Shown here in pieces: positions 24,675 through 32,972 of a stretch of DNA of 64,000 bases (position 1 is its first letter; each line of letters opens with the position of its first letter). The DNA lies in the NCBI GenBank assembly GCA_019429105.1, contig JAHYJE010000019.1:1-64000 (forward strand), read 5' to 3'. This stretch comes from Syntrophobacterales bacterium. GTDB lineage: Bacteria; Desulfobacterota; Syntrophia; Syntrophales; UBA5619. The position numbers and the translations under genes are program-made. The notes under the pieces were generated by a model. It made no database searches. It was not told the DNA's origin and worked only from the letters and a program-made list of their open reading frames with translations.

Positions 24675-25925
24675 ATGGAAGCCTGGATATTTTTTAAAAA
24701 AACGATTCGGATGGTATTTGTGGGGACCAAGGTTTACTATCTATGGTGCGCCTTCCTGCTTGCCATCATCGGTATAGCCATTTCCTTCTACATGAAACAA
24801 CTGGACGCGGGGCTGATCATAACCAACATGAAGGATCAGGTCTCCTGGGGTCTTTATCTCGGCAACTTCACCTATCTGGTAGGCGTTGCCGCGGCCGCAG
24901 TGCTGCTCGTTATCCCGGCGTATATATACCACTTCGATCCCATCAAGGAAATCGTCGTTTTGGGGGAACTTTTGGCAGCTTCGGCCATTATCATGGCCCT
25001 GATGTTTGTGCTGGCCGACCTCGGCCGGCCCGACCGTTTCTGGCATATCGTTCCCTTCATCGGCATTCTCGCCTTTCCTGATTCCCTGCTGGCCTGGGAT
25101 GTGATCGTTCTGAATGGATATCTGGTTTTGAACACCATCGTTCCGATCTATATTCTGGTCAAGACCTACTTCGGCAAGGAACCGGTCAGAAAGTACGTCA
25201 TTCCCCTTGTCTTATTGTCAATTCCGTGGGCGGTCGGCATCCATACGGTTACCGCGTTTCTCTACAATGGACTCGCCGCCCGACCCTTCTGGAACGCCTC
25301 CATTCTGGCGCCCCGGTTTCTGGCCAGCGCCTTTTGCTCCGGGCCGGCGATGGCGCTGATCATCTTTCAGATTTTGCGAAAGACCGCCGGGCTGAAAATC
25401 AAGAACGAGGCGCTGTTCAAGGTCGCCGAACTTATGGCCTACGCGATGTTCGTCAATCTGTTTTTGCTGGGCGCCGAGCTTTTCAAGGAGTATTATTCGG
25501 GGACCATTCACCTGGCGCCGATGCAGTATCTCTTTCAGGGTCTGCACGGCCATGATTCGCTGGTCCCCTGGATACGGTCGGCCATGGTGATGAATATTAC
25601 CGCCTTTTTAATCTTTCTGATTCCCGCAACCCGGACGAATCTGCTCACCCTCAATATCGGCTCACTGCTGATCATCGTTGGGGTGTGGATTGAAAAGGGG
25701 CTCGGCCTGATCGTTCCCGGTTTCATTCCCGATCCGCTCGGCGAAATTTACGAGTATCTGCCGAATGTCAATGAAATAGCCATTTCACTCGGGATATGGG
25801 CCTTCGGACTCTTTATCTTTACGCTGTTCATGAGGATCGCCATTCCTATTCAGCGGGGTGATTTCTCACATTCTAAATATGCCCGTGAAGCTGGCAGGAC
25901 TCAATACGAACGGAGTAACCAATAA
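24675..25925 (+). CDS. NrfD/PsrC-type membrane subunit (module 1)
   Basis: A 416-residue protein with about ten membrane segments, starting after GAGGATTGA. NrfD-family features include VSWGLYLGNFTYLVG, LADLGRPDRFWH and DSLLAWDV. The family binds quinol at the periplasmic face and has no haem of its own. The long form with ten helices is the DsrP/HybB/ActC-like variant. Partners are the preceding FeS and tetraheme proteins. Direction of electron flow (menaquinol oxidation or menaquinone reduction) cannot be read from the sequence. Confidence 0.9.
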   Translation: MEAWIFFKKTIRMVFVGTKVYYLWCAFLLAIIGIAISFYMKQLDAGLIITNMKDQVSWGLYLGNFTYLVGVAAAAVLLVIPAYIYHFDPIKEIVVLGELLAASAIIMALMFVLADLGRPDRFWHIVPFIGILAFPDSLLAWDVIVLNGYLVLNTIVPIYILVKTYFGKEPVRKYVIPLVLLSIPWAVGIHTVTAFLYNGLAARPFWNASILAPRFLASAFCSGPAMALIIFQILRKTAGLKIKNEALFKVAELMAYAMFVNLFLLGAELFKEYYSGTIHLAPMQYLFQGLHGHDSLVPWIRSAMVMNITAFLIFLIPATRTNLLTLNIGSLLIIVGVWIEKGLGLIVPGFIPDPLGEIYEYLPNVNEIAISLGIWAFGLFIFTLFMRIAIPIQRGDFSHSKYAREAGRTQYERSNQ

Positions 25926-25983
25926 GGAAAACTTCAAGAAATAGTTTAATAAATTCGTGCAATAATGGATGCGGAGGGCTGGC

Positions 25984-26730
25984 ATGGTGGATTTTTTTAA
26001 AAAACTGCCGGAGCAGGCGGTAAGGATTATAGTTGTCTTTTTAGTTTTGGCAGTGGTTTTGCTGGTGATCCGGCAATTTATAATCCCCCCGGAAATTAAG
26101 GATCCTGCTGTCCAGAAACTCGCTTCGACCCAGCGCGAAGCGGCCAAAGGGATCAAGTATGCAGGCGCTGAGGCCTGCGCGCAATGTCATGATAAGGAAC
26201 CGGAAATCAAAAAGAGCGGCTACCATCGGGATTTATCCTGTGAATCCTGCCACGGCGCATCCCAAAAACATGTTGATAATCCCACGGAGGTAAAACCCAC
26301 ATCGCCGATAAAGCGGGACTACTGCGTCTATTGCCATCAGTACAGCGCCTCACGGCCGACAGGTTTTCCGCAGATCAATCCGGATACTCATAACCCGAGG
26401 AAGCCCTGCATCAGTTGCCATAACCCGCATAACCCAAAACCGCCCACGGCGCCCCGTTCCTGCAACGCTTGCCATGCGCAGATCGAAAGGGCAAAGTCCG
26501 CTTCTTATCATGCGCTGATAGAATGCAGTGTTTGCCACGCCACTCCGGAAAAGCACAAAACCTCACCCCGGACGGTGATTCCGACAAAGCCCGACAAACG
26601 CGAATTTTGCGGACAGTGCCATGACAAGGGTTCCCCCCGCAAGGGCGTTCCGACCGTTGATATGGGAGCGCATGGTGAAAAATATGTTTGCTGGCAGTGC
26701 CACTATCCACACACTTTAGGAGGAATCTGA
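25984..26730 (+). CDS. Membrane-anchored octaheme cytochrome c (module 2)
   Basis: A 248-residue protein. The start ATG at 25984 has GGAGG 6 bp before it and is preferred to ATG 25969. Residues 14-34 form an uncleaved N-terminal anchor. Eight CXXCH motifs begin at residues 65, 86, 114, 142, 160, 181, 209 and 236, with extra histidines (SGYHRD, SYHAL, GAHGEK) repeating in a pattern that suggests internal duplication of a four-haem unit. Its stop overlaps the next FeS gene (TGATG). It replaces the tetraheme subunit of module 1 and would face the periplasm. Confidence 0.88.
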   Translation: MVDFFKKLPEQAVRIIVVFLVLAVVLLVIRQFIIPPEIKDPAVQKLASTQREAAKGIKYAGAEACAQCHDKEPEIKKSGYHRDLSCESCHGASQKHVDNPTEVKPTSPIKRDYCVYCHQYSASRPTGFPQINPDTHNPRKPCISCHNPHNPKPPTAPRSCNACHAQIERAKSASYHALIECSVCHATPEKHKTSPRTVIPTKPDKREFCGQCHDKGSPRKGVPTVDMGAHGEKYVCWQCHYPHTLGGI

Positions 26731-27476
26731 TGGAGCGGCGAGACTTCTTGAAAAACCTTTGCTGGGTTGTTTCTGCCGGCGGCATCATGGGCGGTTTGTC
26801 CGCCGATGCCTGGGCAGCCATACTGAACAAGGACTATGACACCACGAAGCATTACTACGGAATGGGAATCGACATTGACAAATGTATTGGGTGCGGTCGG
26901 TGCATGCAGGCCTGTAAAACGGAAAACAACGTGCCTGAGGTGCCCTTCTACTTTCGTACCTGGGTGGAAAGGTATGTGATCAAGACGGACCATACCGTTA
27001 TTGTCAATACCATCAATATGGAAAGCGTTGAAAAACAGGATGCTTTTCCGGAAAAGGAAGTGCTGCGCAGTTTTTTTGTGCCCAAGCTCTGCAATCAGTG
27101 CGATCATCCGCCCTGCGTTCAGGTTTGTCCGGTAGGGGCTACCTTTAAAACTGACGACGGGGTGATCCTCGTGGACAGCAAGCGCTGCATCGGCTGCCGA
27201 TACTGCATCCAGGCCTGTCCGTACGGGGCCCGTTATCTCCATCCGGAAACCCGGGTCGCCGACAAGTGCACATTCTGCTATCATCGCCTGGTGAAGGGCC
27301 TGCTTCCGGCGTGCGTCGAAGTCTGCCCTAAGCAGGCCAGGGTTTTCGGCGACCTGAAGAGCATCGCCAGTCCCTTGGGAAGGTTTAGCCGGATGAACAA
27401 GATACACGTCCTTAAACCGTCCTTAAATACAGATCCCAAAGTTTATTATGCAAATCTTGATGGCGAGGTGAACTGA
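26730..27476 (+). CDS. Four-cluster ferredoxin subunit, Tat-exported (module 2)
   Basis: A 248-residue protein; the ATG at 26730 follows AGGAGG. A Tat signal (ERRDFLKNL, cleavage near AWA-A) and four [4Fe-4S] motifs are visible: CIGCGRCMQAC, CNQCDHPPCVQVC, CIGCRYCIQAC and CTFC...CVEVC. It has the same architecture as the FeS subunit of module 1 but is clearly a different sequence and lacks the long N-terminal helix. It should link the octaheme cytochrome to the NrfD subunit beginning 1 bp after its stop. Confidence 0.9.
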   Translation: MERRDFLKNLCWVVSAGGIMGGLSADAWAAILNKDYDTTKHYYGMGIDIDKCIGCGRCMQACKTENNVPEVPFYFRTWVERYVIKTDHTVIVNTINMESVEKQDAFPEKEVLRSFFVPKLCNQCDHPPCVQVCPVGATFKTDDGVILVDSKRCIGCRYCIQACPYGARYLHPETRVADKCTFCYHRLVKGLLPACVEVCPKQARVFGDLKSIASPLGRFSRMNKIHVLKPSLNTDPKVYYANLDGEVN

Positions 27477-27477
27477 T

Positions 27478-28674
27478 ATGGAAGCGGTCCAGCGTTTCAC
27501 GGAACTTTCCAAGCAGGTGATGGGTTTTATCTACCCGAACGAAATCGACATTCAGTGGTCGATCCTGATTGTTGTCTATCCCTATATTACGGGGCTGGTG
27601 GCCGGGGCTTTCATTCTGGCCTCGCTTGTCAAGGTCTTTAACGTGAAGGAACTCCAGCCAACCTACCGCCTGGCAATGCTGACGGCGCTTGCGTTTATGC
27701 TGATTGCGCCGCTGCCTTTGCAGCTCCACCTCGGCCGGCCGGAGCGCTCCTATGAGATGTTCATGACCCCTAATCTAACCTCGGCGATGGCGATGTTCGG
27801 TTTCGTTTACCTCTGGTATTTGATGCTGGTTCTTCTGTTGGAGATCTATTTTGAATACCGTCGGGATATGATCGTCTGGTCTTCCGAGACGACTGGCTTG
27901 AGAAAATGGCTGCTGAAGCTCCTCTCACTATTTTCGACCGACATCAGTGAAAAAGCTGTCGCCTTTGACAAGAAGACGGTAAAGGTCATTACAATCATCG
28001 GCATCCCATCAGCCTTTCTGCTCCACGGATATGTAGGCTTCATCTTCGGATCGATCAAGGCCAATCCCTGGTGGAGCAGCGTGATGATGCCGGTTGTTTT
28101 TCTCTTCTCGGCCATTGTCTCGGGAATTGCGATGGTGATGCTGCTCTATATGATTGTCAAGCCGCTTCTGGGCGGGAAGATCGACATGAAATGTCTCGAC
28201 AAGGTGGCATCCTTTCTGTTCTATGCAGTCATTGTTGATTTTTCGATCGAGGTGCTCGATTTCATCCACCGGCTTTATGAAAGCGAGGAGTCGATCAAGA
28301 TACTCTCACAACTGGTATCGACCAAGCTTTTCATGAGCCTGGTGGTGCTCCAGATTCTGCTCGGCATGCTGCTTCCCCTGTTTGTCCTGGCGATAATCAA
28401 GATATTCAAGCTTCAGGAAGAGGTGCGGAAACTGCTTTATTTTGTCTGCGGATTGCTGATTCAACTGGGGATATTCAGCACCCGTTGGAATGTGGTGATC
28501 GGCGGGCAACTGTTCTCTAAAAGTTTCCGGGGGTTGACTACCTATAAAATGGAAATGATGGGCATTGAAGGGTTTCTCGTTGCCCTGGTTTTGCTGATCA
28601 TTCCGTTCGTGATTCTTTCGATCCTTATTAAGCTGCTGCCTCCGTGGAAGAAGGAAGAATTGACGGGCAATTAA
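27478..28674 (+). CDS. NrfD/PsrC-type membrane subunit (module 2)
   Basis: A 398-residue protein with about ten membrane segments, beginning one base after the FeS gene. PLPLQLHLGRPERSYEMFMTPN is a typical NrfD loop at the quinone side, and RWNVVIGGQLFSKSFRG in the last third matches the long NrfD group that includes HybB and DsrP. It is not a recent copy of the module 1 subunit: few stretches agree. The two modules probably serve different partners or redox potentials. Confidence 0.9.
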   Translation: MEAVQRFTELSKQVMGFIYPNEIDIQWSILIVVYPYITGLVAGAFILASLVKVFNVKELQPTYRLAMLTALAFMLIAPLPLQLHLGRPERSYEMFMTPNLTSAMAMFGFVYLWYLMLVLLLEIYFEYRRDMIVWSSETTGLRKWLLKLLSLFSTDISEKAVAFDKKTVKVITIIGIPSAFLLHGYVGFIFGSIKANPWWSSVMMPVVFLFSAIVSGIAMVMLLYMIVKPLLGGKIDMKCLDKVASFLFYAVIVDFSIEVLDFIHRLYESEESIKILSQLVSTKLFMSLVVLQILLGMLLPLFVLAIIKIFKLQEEVRKLLYFVCGLLIQLGIFSTRWNVVIGGQLFSKSFRGLTTYKMEMMGIEGFLVALVLLIIPFVILSILIKLLPPWKKEELTGN

Positions 28675-28682
28675 AATATTGG

Positions 28683-28728
28683 CCCCCCGCATGGGGAAGG
28701 ATTGTCTTTGTGCGCTCAAAGCGGGGGG
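28683..28728. terminator. Hairpin between convergent genes
   Basis: CCCCCCGC (28683-28690) and GCGGGGGG (28721-28728) pair over a 30-nt loop, between the end of the NrfD gene and the end of the gene on the other strand. There is no U-run on either side, so it could be a Rho-dependent or bidirectional stop. Confidence 0.4.
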
Positions 28729-28782
28729 TGACAGATGTACGACAGCCACATCGCAATTCATAATCAATCGTCCGAACAGTTG

Positions 28783-30564
28783 TTAAGATCGGCCGGGCGT
28801 TGGCAGACGCTGCCAGCGTTTCAGGATTACCGATTCTACCGCCGTAGCAAGACCGAAGGAGAGGACGCTGAGAACCAGCGGTATGCCGTGCCCAAGGACA
28901 AGGTCATACAGAAAAACATTGATGGCGCCGATTGTCGTAAGCAGGATGGCGACATTGCGCAATTCCCTGCTGCGATTTGCCAGCGCGATTGACATCAGGA
29001 CAATGGCTGATAGATTGATGATGACTGACTGGCTTCCCTGGATGATATTGCCGACATCAGCAGGAACAAAAAACGTGACTGTTACTCTTTGAAGGATAAC
29101 CCGCAACAGGACAAAGACGCTCAACAGAGCGGCCAGCAAAACCGCTACAGCGCTGAAATCGCCTTTGTCGATCTTCGAAAAAAAGGCAGATTCCTCAGGC
29201 GGCGTTGTGTTACGCAACCAGCGGTATTGCAAAATCCCCAAACAGGCGATTCCGCCTGCGGAAATTACGTTTATCAAAAATGAGTCGGGTTTTCCTTCAC
29301 TGAGCAGCGCTGCCGCGATTGTTATACTCGCGTAAATCTGCAAAAGGTACGACGTCAAGCGAGCGCTGCCGCTTCGCCATTTTGCCGACATTAATGATGT
29401 CCAGAACGCAACCGCCGCCAATACGGGCAGATACAGCAATGTGTTGTCTGCAATTACGGGTAGGGCAAGCGCCAGCAACACCGACCCGGCAAAAACGAAT
29501 GCATTGCCCCCGTGCGCCTTTTGATCGCGGTTTGCCAGCCAGGGCGCTACAGCCAGATGCCCGAAGCCGACGGTTGCCCCGAGGGCGCCGAGAATCAGTA
29601 TGCCGTCACCCGTGGCGGACACGACGTACCGGGCCAGCGCAAATGCCCAGACAACATTGATGGTGGGCAGCATGAGTTCAAATTTGTTTAGTTTTTCCGG
29701 GAGGGTTCGGATGATCCCCATTAATGCAATGATTATGTATGTTGACGAGAAAATGGTCAAAACAGGCAGGAACCAGGTTGGCGCCAGCGTCCCTGTTATG
29801 CCTTCGTCGCCCCGCAGCGCCATGCCCAGCTTGATTCCCCAGAGGGTGATCATGAAAAGTGTAACCAGCACCAATATCCAGCGAAGCCAGACATACCGGT
29901 GGGCTCGGGACGTAAAGTAACCCAACAGATTGGCCGTCAGAAGGACAATTCCCAGGTAGGGGAAATAAGGAGAGGGATAGTCGATCGCCGCGGCCGAGAC
30001 GCACATGCCGAGGTTTCCTATGGCAATTGGCGCCGGAACCCGATAGATATAACTGATTGTCGCGGCACCGAGACCGGTAAGAATCAGCATGATGTAAGAT
30101 GATACAGAAGAAAGAATGCCAAAATGGGCATGCGCCTCAACAATGATTGTAAACATCAGTAAAGTTCCGCATACGGTGAAGACGGGTGCCAGCCGGCTTT
30201 CCCTCTTATATCTCCGCCAGCCCATAATCATCAGTATGGCGGCGTAACTCATGCCGATGAGGGAGCCGAAGGGCAGGTCTATCACCCCGCTATCGGTAAC
30301 GGTGCGCAGAATCAGGGCGATGACCAAAAGAAAGCACATTGTGGAGAGACGCTGCAAAAGCGAGGAACGGCCCACCCATGAAAGCATCGCCTCCGATGCG
30401 TCGGGGAGCGAGTCCTCCTCCGGGGAAGTCGCATCGATATTAACCGGCAGCGGTCCGTGAAGATCGGCTTTTTTTGAAAGCGCATCCACCTTCAGCGCCA
30501 GTTCATCCACCCGCCGGGCGACCTGTTCTACGGTGGATTCAAGCGAGGATAGTCTGTCGTTCAT
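28783..30564 (-). CDS. Polytopic membrane protein with N-terminal coiled coil, unknown
   Basis: A 593-residue protein. Residues 1-35 are a heptad-type coiled coil (LSSLESTVEQVARRVDEL), followed by an acidic linker and about 16 hydrophobic segments. The architecture resembles DUF2339-type membrane proteins, but I cannot place it confidently. No catalytic motif is visible. It is a single-gene unit, with a hairpin after its stop, and upstream, separated by another terminator, is the imcH-like gene on the same strand. Confidence 0.7.
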   Translation of the reverse strand: MNDRLSSLESTVEQVARRVDELALKVDALSKKADLHGPLPVNIDATSPEEDSLPDASEAMLSWVGRSSLLQRLSTMCFLLVIALILRTVTDSGVIDLPFGSLIGMSYAAILMIMGWRRYKRESRLAPVFTVCGTLLMFTIIVEAHAHFGILSSVSSYIMLILTGLGAATISYIYRVPAPIAIGNLGMCVSAAAIDYPSPYFPYLGIVLLTANLLGYFTSRAHRYVWLRWILVLVTLFMITLWGIKLGMALRGDEGITGTLAPTWFLPVLTIFSSTYIIIALMGIIRTLPEKLNKFELMLPTINVVWAFALARYVVSATGDGILILGALGATVGFGHLAVAPWLANRDQKAHGGNAFVFAGSVLLALALPVIADNTLLYLPVLAAVAFWTSLMSAKWRSGSARLTSYLLQIYASITIAAALLSEGKPDSFLINVISAGGIACLGILQYRWLRNTTPPEESAFFSKIDKGDFSAVAVLLAALLSVFVLLRVILQRVTVTFFVPADVGNIIQGSQSVIINLSAIVLMSIALANRSRELRNVAILLTTIGAINVFLYDLVLGHGIPLVLSVLSFGLATAVESVILKRWQRLPTPGRS

Positions 30565-30608
30565 CTGCTCTGCCTTGAGTCGTATTTTTTGAGTTATTGG
30601 TTCAGTGT

Positions 30609-30637
30609 AAAAAAGCGGGGAATTCCCGCTTTTTTTG
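30609..30637 (-). terminator. Rho-independent terminator of the imcH-like gene
   Basis: AAAAAGCGGG and CCCGCTTTTT form a perfect stem around a short GAATT centre, with T-runs on both strands. It lies between the stop of the ImcH-like gene (30732) and the start of the membrane protein gene (30564). Confidence 0.85.
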
Positions 30638-30731
30638 TTTTGTAATGCAATGCCGGTAATTATAATGAACGCCGCCGGCTTCGGTAAAACTTTATTCGTT
30701 ATTTTATCGGGAACAAAGCCTTTGTGCCTGG

Positions 30732-32261
30732 CTATTTACCCTTGCCTCCGCCACCGGGCACGTCTTCACCGCCGGCAGAATGGCAGTCGCTGCAATTCAT
30801 TGTTGTCATACTGTCCCCGATATCCGTCGGGTGGATAAATCCTTTTACCTTCGTTCCCGGTCGGATGTTCTCCTGTTTCTGTTCTAAAACGATATGACAG
30901 ATGTCGCAATCCTTTGAAATTACTTTGCCTTCGGCTGATTTGTGTTTTCCATCGTGACAGCGGAAACAACCGGGCGTGTAGAAATGACCGATATGATCGG
31001 GGTATGTATTCCAGGACACTTTCATATTCGGGAAGAAATTCCTGATATAAATATCCTGGACGCGCTCAACAGCTTGTCTGATCGCAGCGGCTTTCTCACC
31101 TGCCAGCTTAGGGTGATTCTTGGCGTAGTATTCTTCGATGCCGGTGGCGATGGCGATCATTCCCTCATCTTTGGTCTTGTAAGGCTTTGTCAGCAGCTCT
31201 ACCGACACCTTTTTAATGAAAGGCAGCGCAGGGTCGATATGACCGGAGACAAAGTTTTCATCCATATCCTGACCGGGGGAACGATAGATATGCGTTGGAC
31301 GGTTATGGCAATCAATGCAATCCATTAGACGCTTCTGTCCTTTGGCTTGCTCCTCCTCCTTGGTGAGAGGCGAATCCTCCTGTCTGTATTCGGTGAGAGT
31401 GCCGTTCTTCTCCTTAACGGCGACATAGGGAATATCAAGACGTTTATTGTCCCTGGCAAAGTAATAAACTTCGCTGCTGATATGCCAGTGTATTCCCGCC
31501 GCGGTCGGGGACTTGGGACTGCCGCCGATCTTGATCAGCATATTGATTTCTCTCGGAGTATTTTTTTCATCGGCCGCATAGTGATAGAATATCCTTTGCC
31601 TGCCTGAGTAAAACTTTTCCGGCCAATGGCAGCGCTCGCAGATGTCGCGCGCGGGGCGGAGATTGGCTACGGGTGTTTCGATCGGAGAAGAATAGGTATG
31701 AGCCAGTACCGCATATATCTGTTTCAATCCGGAAATCTTGGCCTTGACATACCACTTTGCACCCGGTCCGATATGGCAATCAACGCAGCGAACCCGGGCA
31801 TGGGGGGATGTTCCCCAGGCGCTGTATTCCGGCGTCATTACCGTGTGGCAGAGTTTTCCGCAAAATTCAGGAGATTCGGTGAAATGATAGCCCTTGAGAG
31901 CGGCTATGGAAATGATGAGAACAAAGAGCACCGTGCCGAAGATAAAAATGACGAATAACCGGCGTTTGTGGCGGTCGTTCAAGTCAAGATCGGGGTAGGG
32001 GGTGATAGTGTCAGGTTTCGCCTGTCGATGCCGTTGCCTTAGGCGGAAGGCGCCAATGGGAACAAGAAGCAATCCTATAATCAGCATTGCGGGGAAAATA
32101 AAGTAAACGAGTACGCCCAAATAGGGGCTTTCCACGCCGGTAATTATTTCCATGGACAGCATGACAATGATCAGGCTGGTAGCCACCACGGCCAGAATCA
32201 TACCAATCAGGCTGACTATATTGAAGAAATACCCGAGTATTTCTTTCCGTTTTTCCGACAT
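30732..32261 (-). CDS. imcH: ImcH-like heptaheme NapC/NirT-family cytochrome
   Basis: A 509-residue inner-membrane protein. Three membrane segments lie at about 15-38, 48-72 and 101-123. They are followed by a NapC/NirT-type periplasmic region with seven haem motifs. The first is a CxxxCH variant (C134GKLCH followed by VM), and the others are at C159, C208, C315, C432, C452 and C490 (all CXXCH). Length, three TM segments and seven haems agree with ImcH of Geobacter sulfurreducens, the quinol dehydrogenase needed for reduction of high-potential extracellular acceptors. The glycine-rich C-terminus is periplasmic. Function here, extracellular or interspecies electron transfer, is inferred. A promoter and a hairpin precede it. 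Confidence 0.85.
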   Translation of the reverse strand: MSEKRKEILGYFFNIVSLIGMILAVVATSLIIVMLSMEIITGVESPYLGVLVYFIFPAMLIIGLLLVPIGAFRLRQRHRQAKPDTITPYPDLDLNDRHKRRLFVIFIFGTVLFVLIISIAALKGYHFTESPEFCGKLCHTVMTPEYSAWGTSPHARVRCVDCHIGPGAKWYVKAKISGLKQIYAVLAHTYSSPIETPVANLRPARDICERCHWPEKFYSGRQRIFYHYAADEKNTPREINMLIKIGGSPKSPTAAGIHWHISSEVYYFARDNKRLDIPYVAVKEKNGTLTEYRQEDSPLTKEEEQAKGQKRLMDCIDCHNRPTHIYRSPGQDMDENFVSGHIDPALPFIKKVSVELLTKPYKTKDEGMIAIATGIEEYYAKNHPKLAGEKAAAIRQAVERVQDIYIRNFFPNMKVSWNTYPDHIGHFYTPGCFRCHDGKHKSAEGKVISKDCDICHIVLEQKQENIRPGTKVKGFIHPTDIGDSMTTMNCSDCHSAGGEDVPGGGGKGK

Positions 32262-32311
32262 TTTTCCTCCTTTGTTTATCCTACACGGGCTTTTTCACAT
32301 AATAATAAAAA

Positions 32312-32335
32312 CAACCCTCATTTAACGGAGGGTTG
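32312..32335 (-). promoter_or_regulatory. Terminator-like hairpin in the imcH-like leader
   Basis: On the minus strand CAACCCTC-CGTTAAAT-GAGGGTTG forms an 8-bp perfect stem followed by TTTTTATTATT. It sits between a promoter at 32362-32390 and the gene start at 32261. Because no other gene on this strand ends here, it is a candidate attenuator. It does not match any riboswitch aptamer I know. Confidence 0.6.
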
Positions 32336-32361
32336 CAGGGGTATTGCATTCAACGTTGCGG

Positions 32362-32390
32362 AACATAGAGGGAATGTCGTCGCTTGTCAA
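32362..32390 (-). promoter_or_regulatory. Promoter of the imcH-like gene
   Basis: On the minus strand TTGACA (32390-32385) and TATGTT (32367-32362) are 17 bp apart. The predicted transcript has a leader of about 95 nt containing the terminator-like hairpin. Confidence 0.5.
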
Positions 32391-32417
32391 GAAATATTTC
32401 CTTATAATTATTTTTCC

Positions 32418-32462
32418 TTGACAAGACTGCTTCTTCTGAGTTAATTGCCACCAAAATGGTGG
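32418..32462 (+). promoter_or_regulatory. Promoter and putative Rrf2 operator
   Basis: TTGACA (32418-32423), 17 bp, then TTAATT (32441-32446). Directly downstream CCACCA-AAA-TGGTGG (32448-32462) is a perfect 15-bp palindrome placed over the expected start of transcription, 24 bp before the Rrf2 gene. This position fits autorepression by the Rrf2 protein. Confidence 0.55.
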
Positions 32463-32485
32463 TATATGGATTTTAAGGGAGGGTT

Positions 32486-32926
32486 ATGAGAGTTTCCACA
32501 AGGTCCCGCTACGGTGTCAGGTTGATGCTCGTTCTTGCCCGCAACTATGGCAAGGGCTATTTTTATTTGAAGGATATTGCCCGGGGAGAGGGCATATCGG
32601 AAAAATATTTAAGTCAGATTGCGATATCGCTCCGGGACACCGGTTTATTAAATTCGAGTCGGGGGGCCCGTGGCGGTTATACCCTGACAAAGGCGCCGGC
32701 GCAGATCACCCTTAAAGAAATTGTTGACGTTCTGGAAGGAGGCACATCGCTTGTGGATTGCGTCAAGGATAAATCCGTCTGCGCCCGCTCGCCTATCTGC
32801 GCCAGCCGCGATGTCTGGGTGTTGCTCGGAGAAAAGATATCGGAGGCGCTTGCTTCCATCAATCTGGAGCAATTGCTAAGGCTGAAGATGGATAAAATTG
32901 AAGATTCACTTTCTCCGCGCATATGA
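32486..32926 (+). CDS. iscR: Rrf2-family transcription regulator (IscR-like)
   Basis: A 146-residue winged-helix regulator: MRVSTRSRYGVRLMLVLA at the N-terminus, recognition helix ISEKYLSQI, wing SSRGARGGYTL. Cys92, Cys99 and Cys105 are spaced as the [2Fe-2S]-binding cysteines of IscR (C-x6-C-x5-C), so it probably senses FeS status. It heads a set with cysteine desulfurase, mnmA and nadA. The palindrome in its promoter suggests autoregulation. The divergent imcH-like gene starts 225 bp away and could be under the same control. Confidence 0.88.
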   Translation: MRVSTRSRYGVRLMLVLARNYGKGYFYLKDIARGEGISEKYLSQIAISLRDTGLLNSSRGARGGYTLTKAPAQITLKEIVDVLEGGTSLVDCVKDKSVCARSPICASRDVWVLLGEKISEALASINLEQLLRLKMDKIEDSLSPRI

Positions 32927-32972
32927 TGGCGGCGGTATTAAATAAGGCAGTGAAACCAAAGGTGAGAACACA

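Noticed and set aside
32262-32390. c-di-GMP (GEMM) riboswitch before the imcH-like gene
   Set aside because: Considered because such switches precede cytochrome genes in Geobacter; the conserved GEMM core is absent and the leader is too short.
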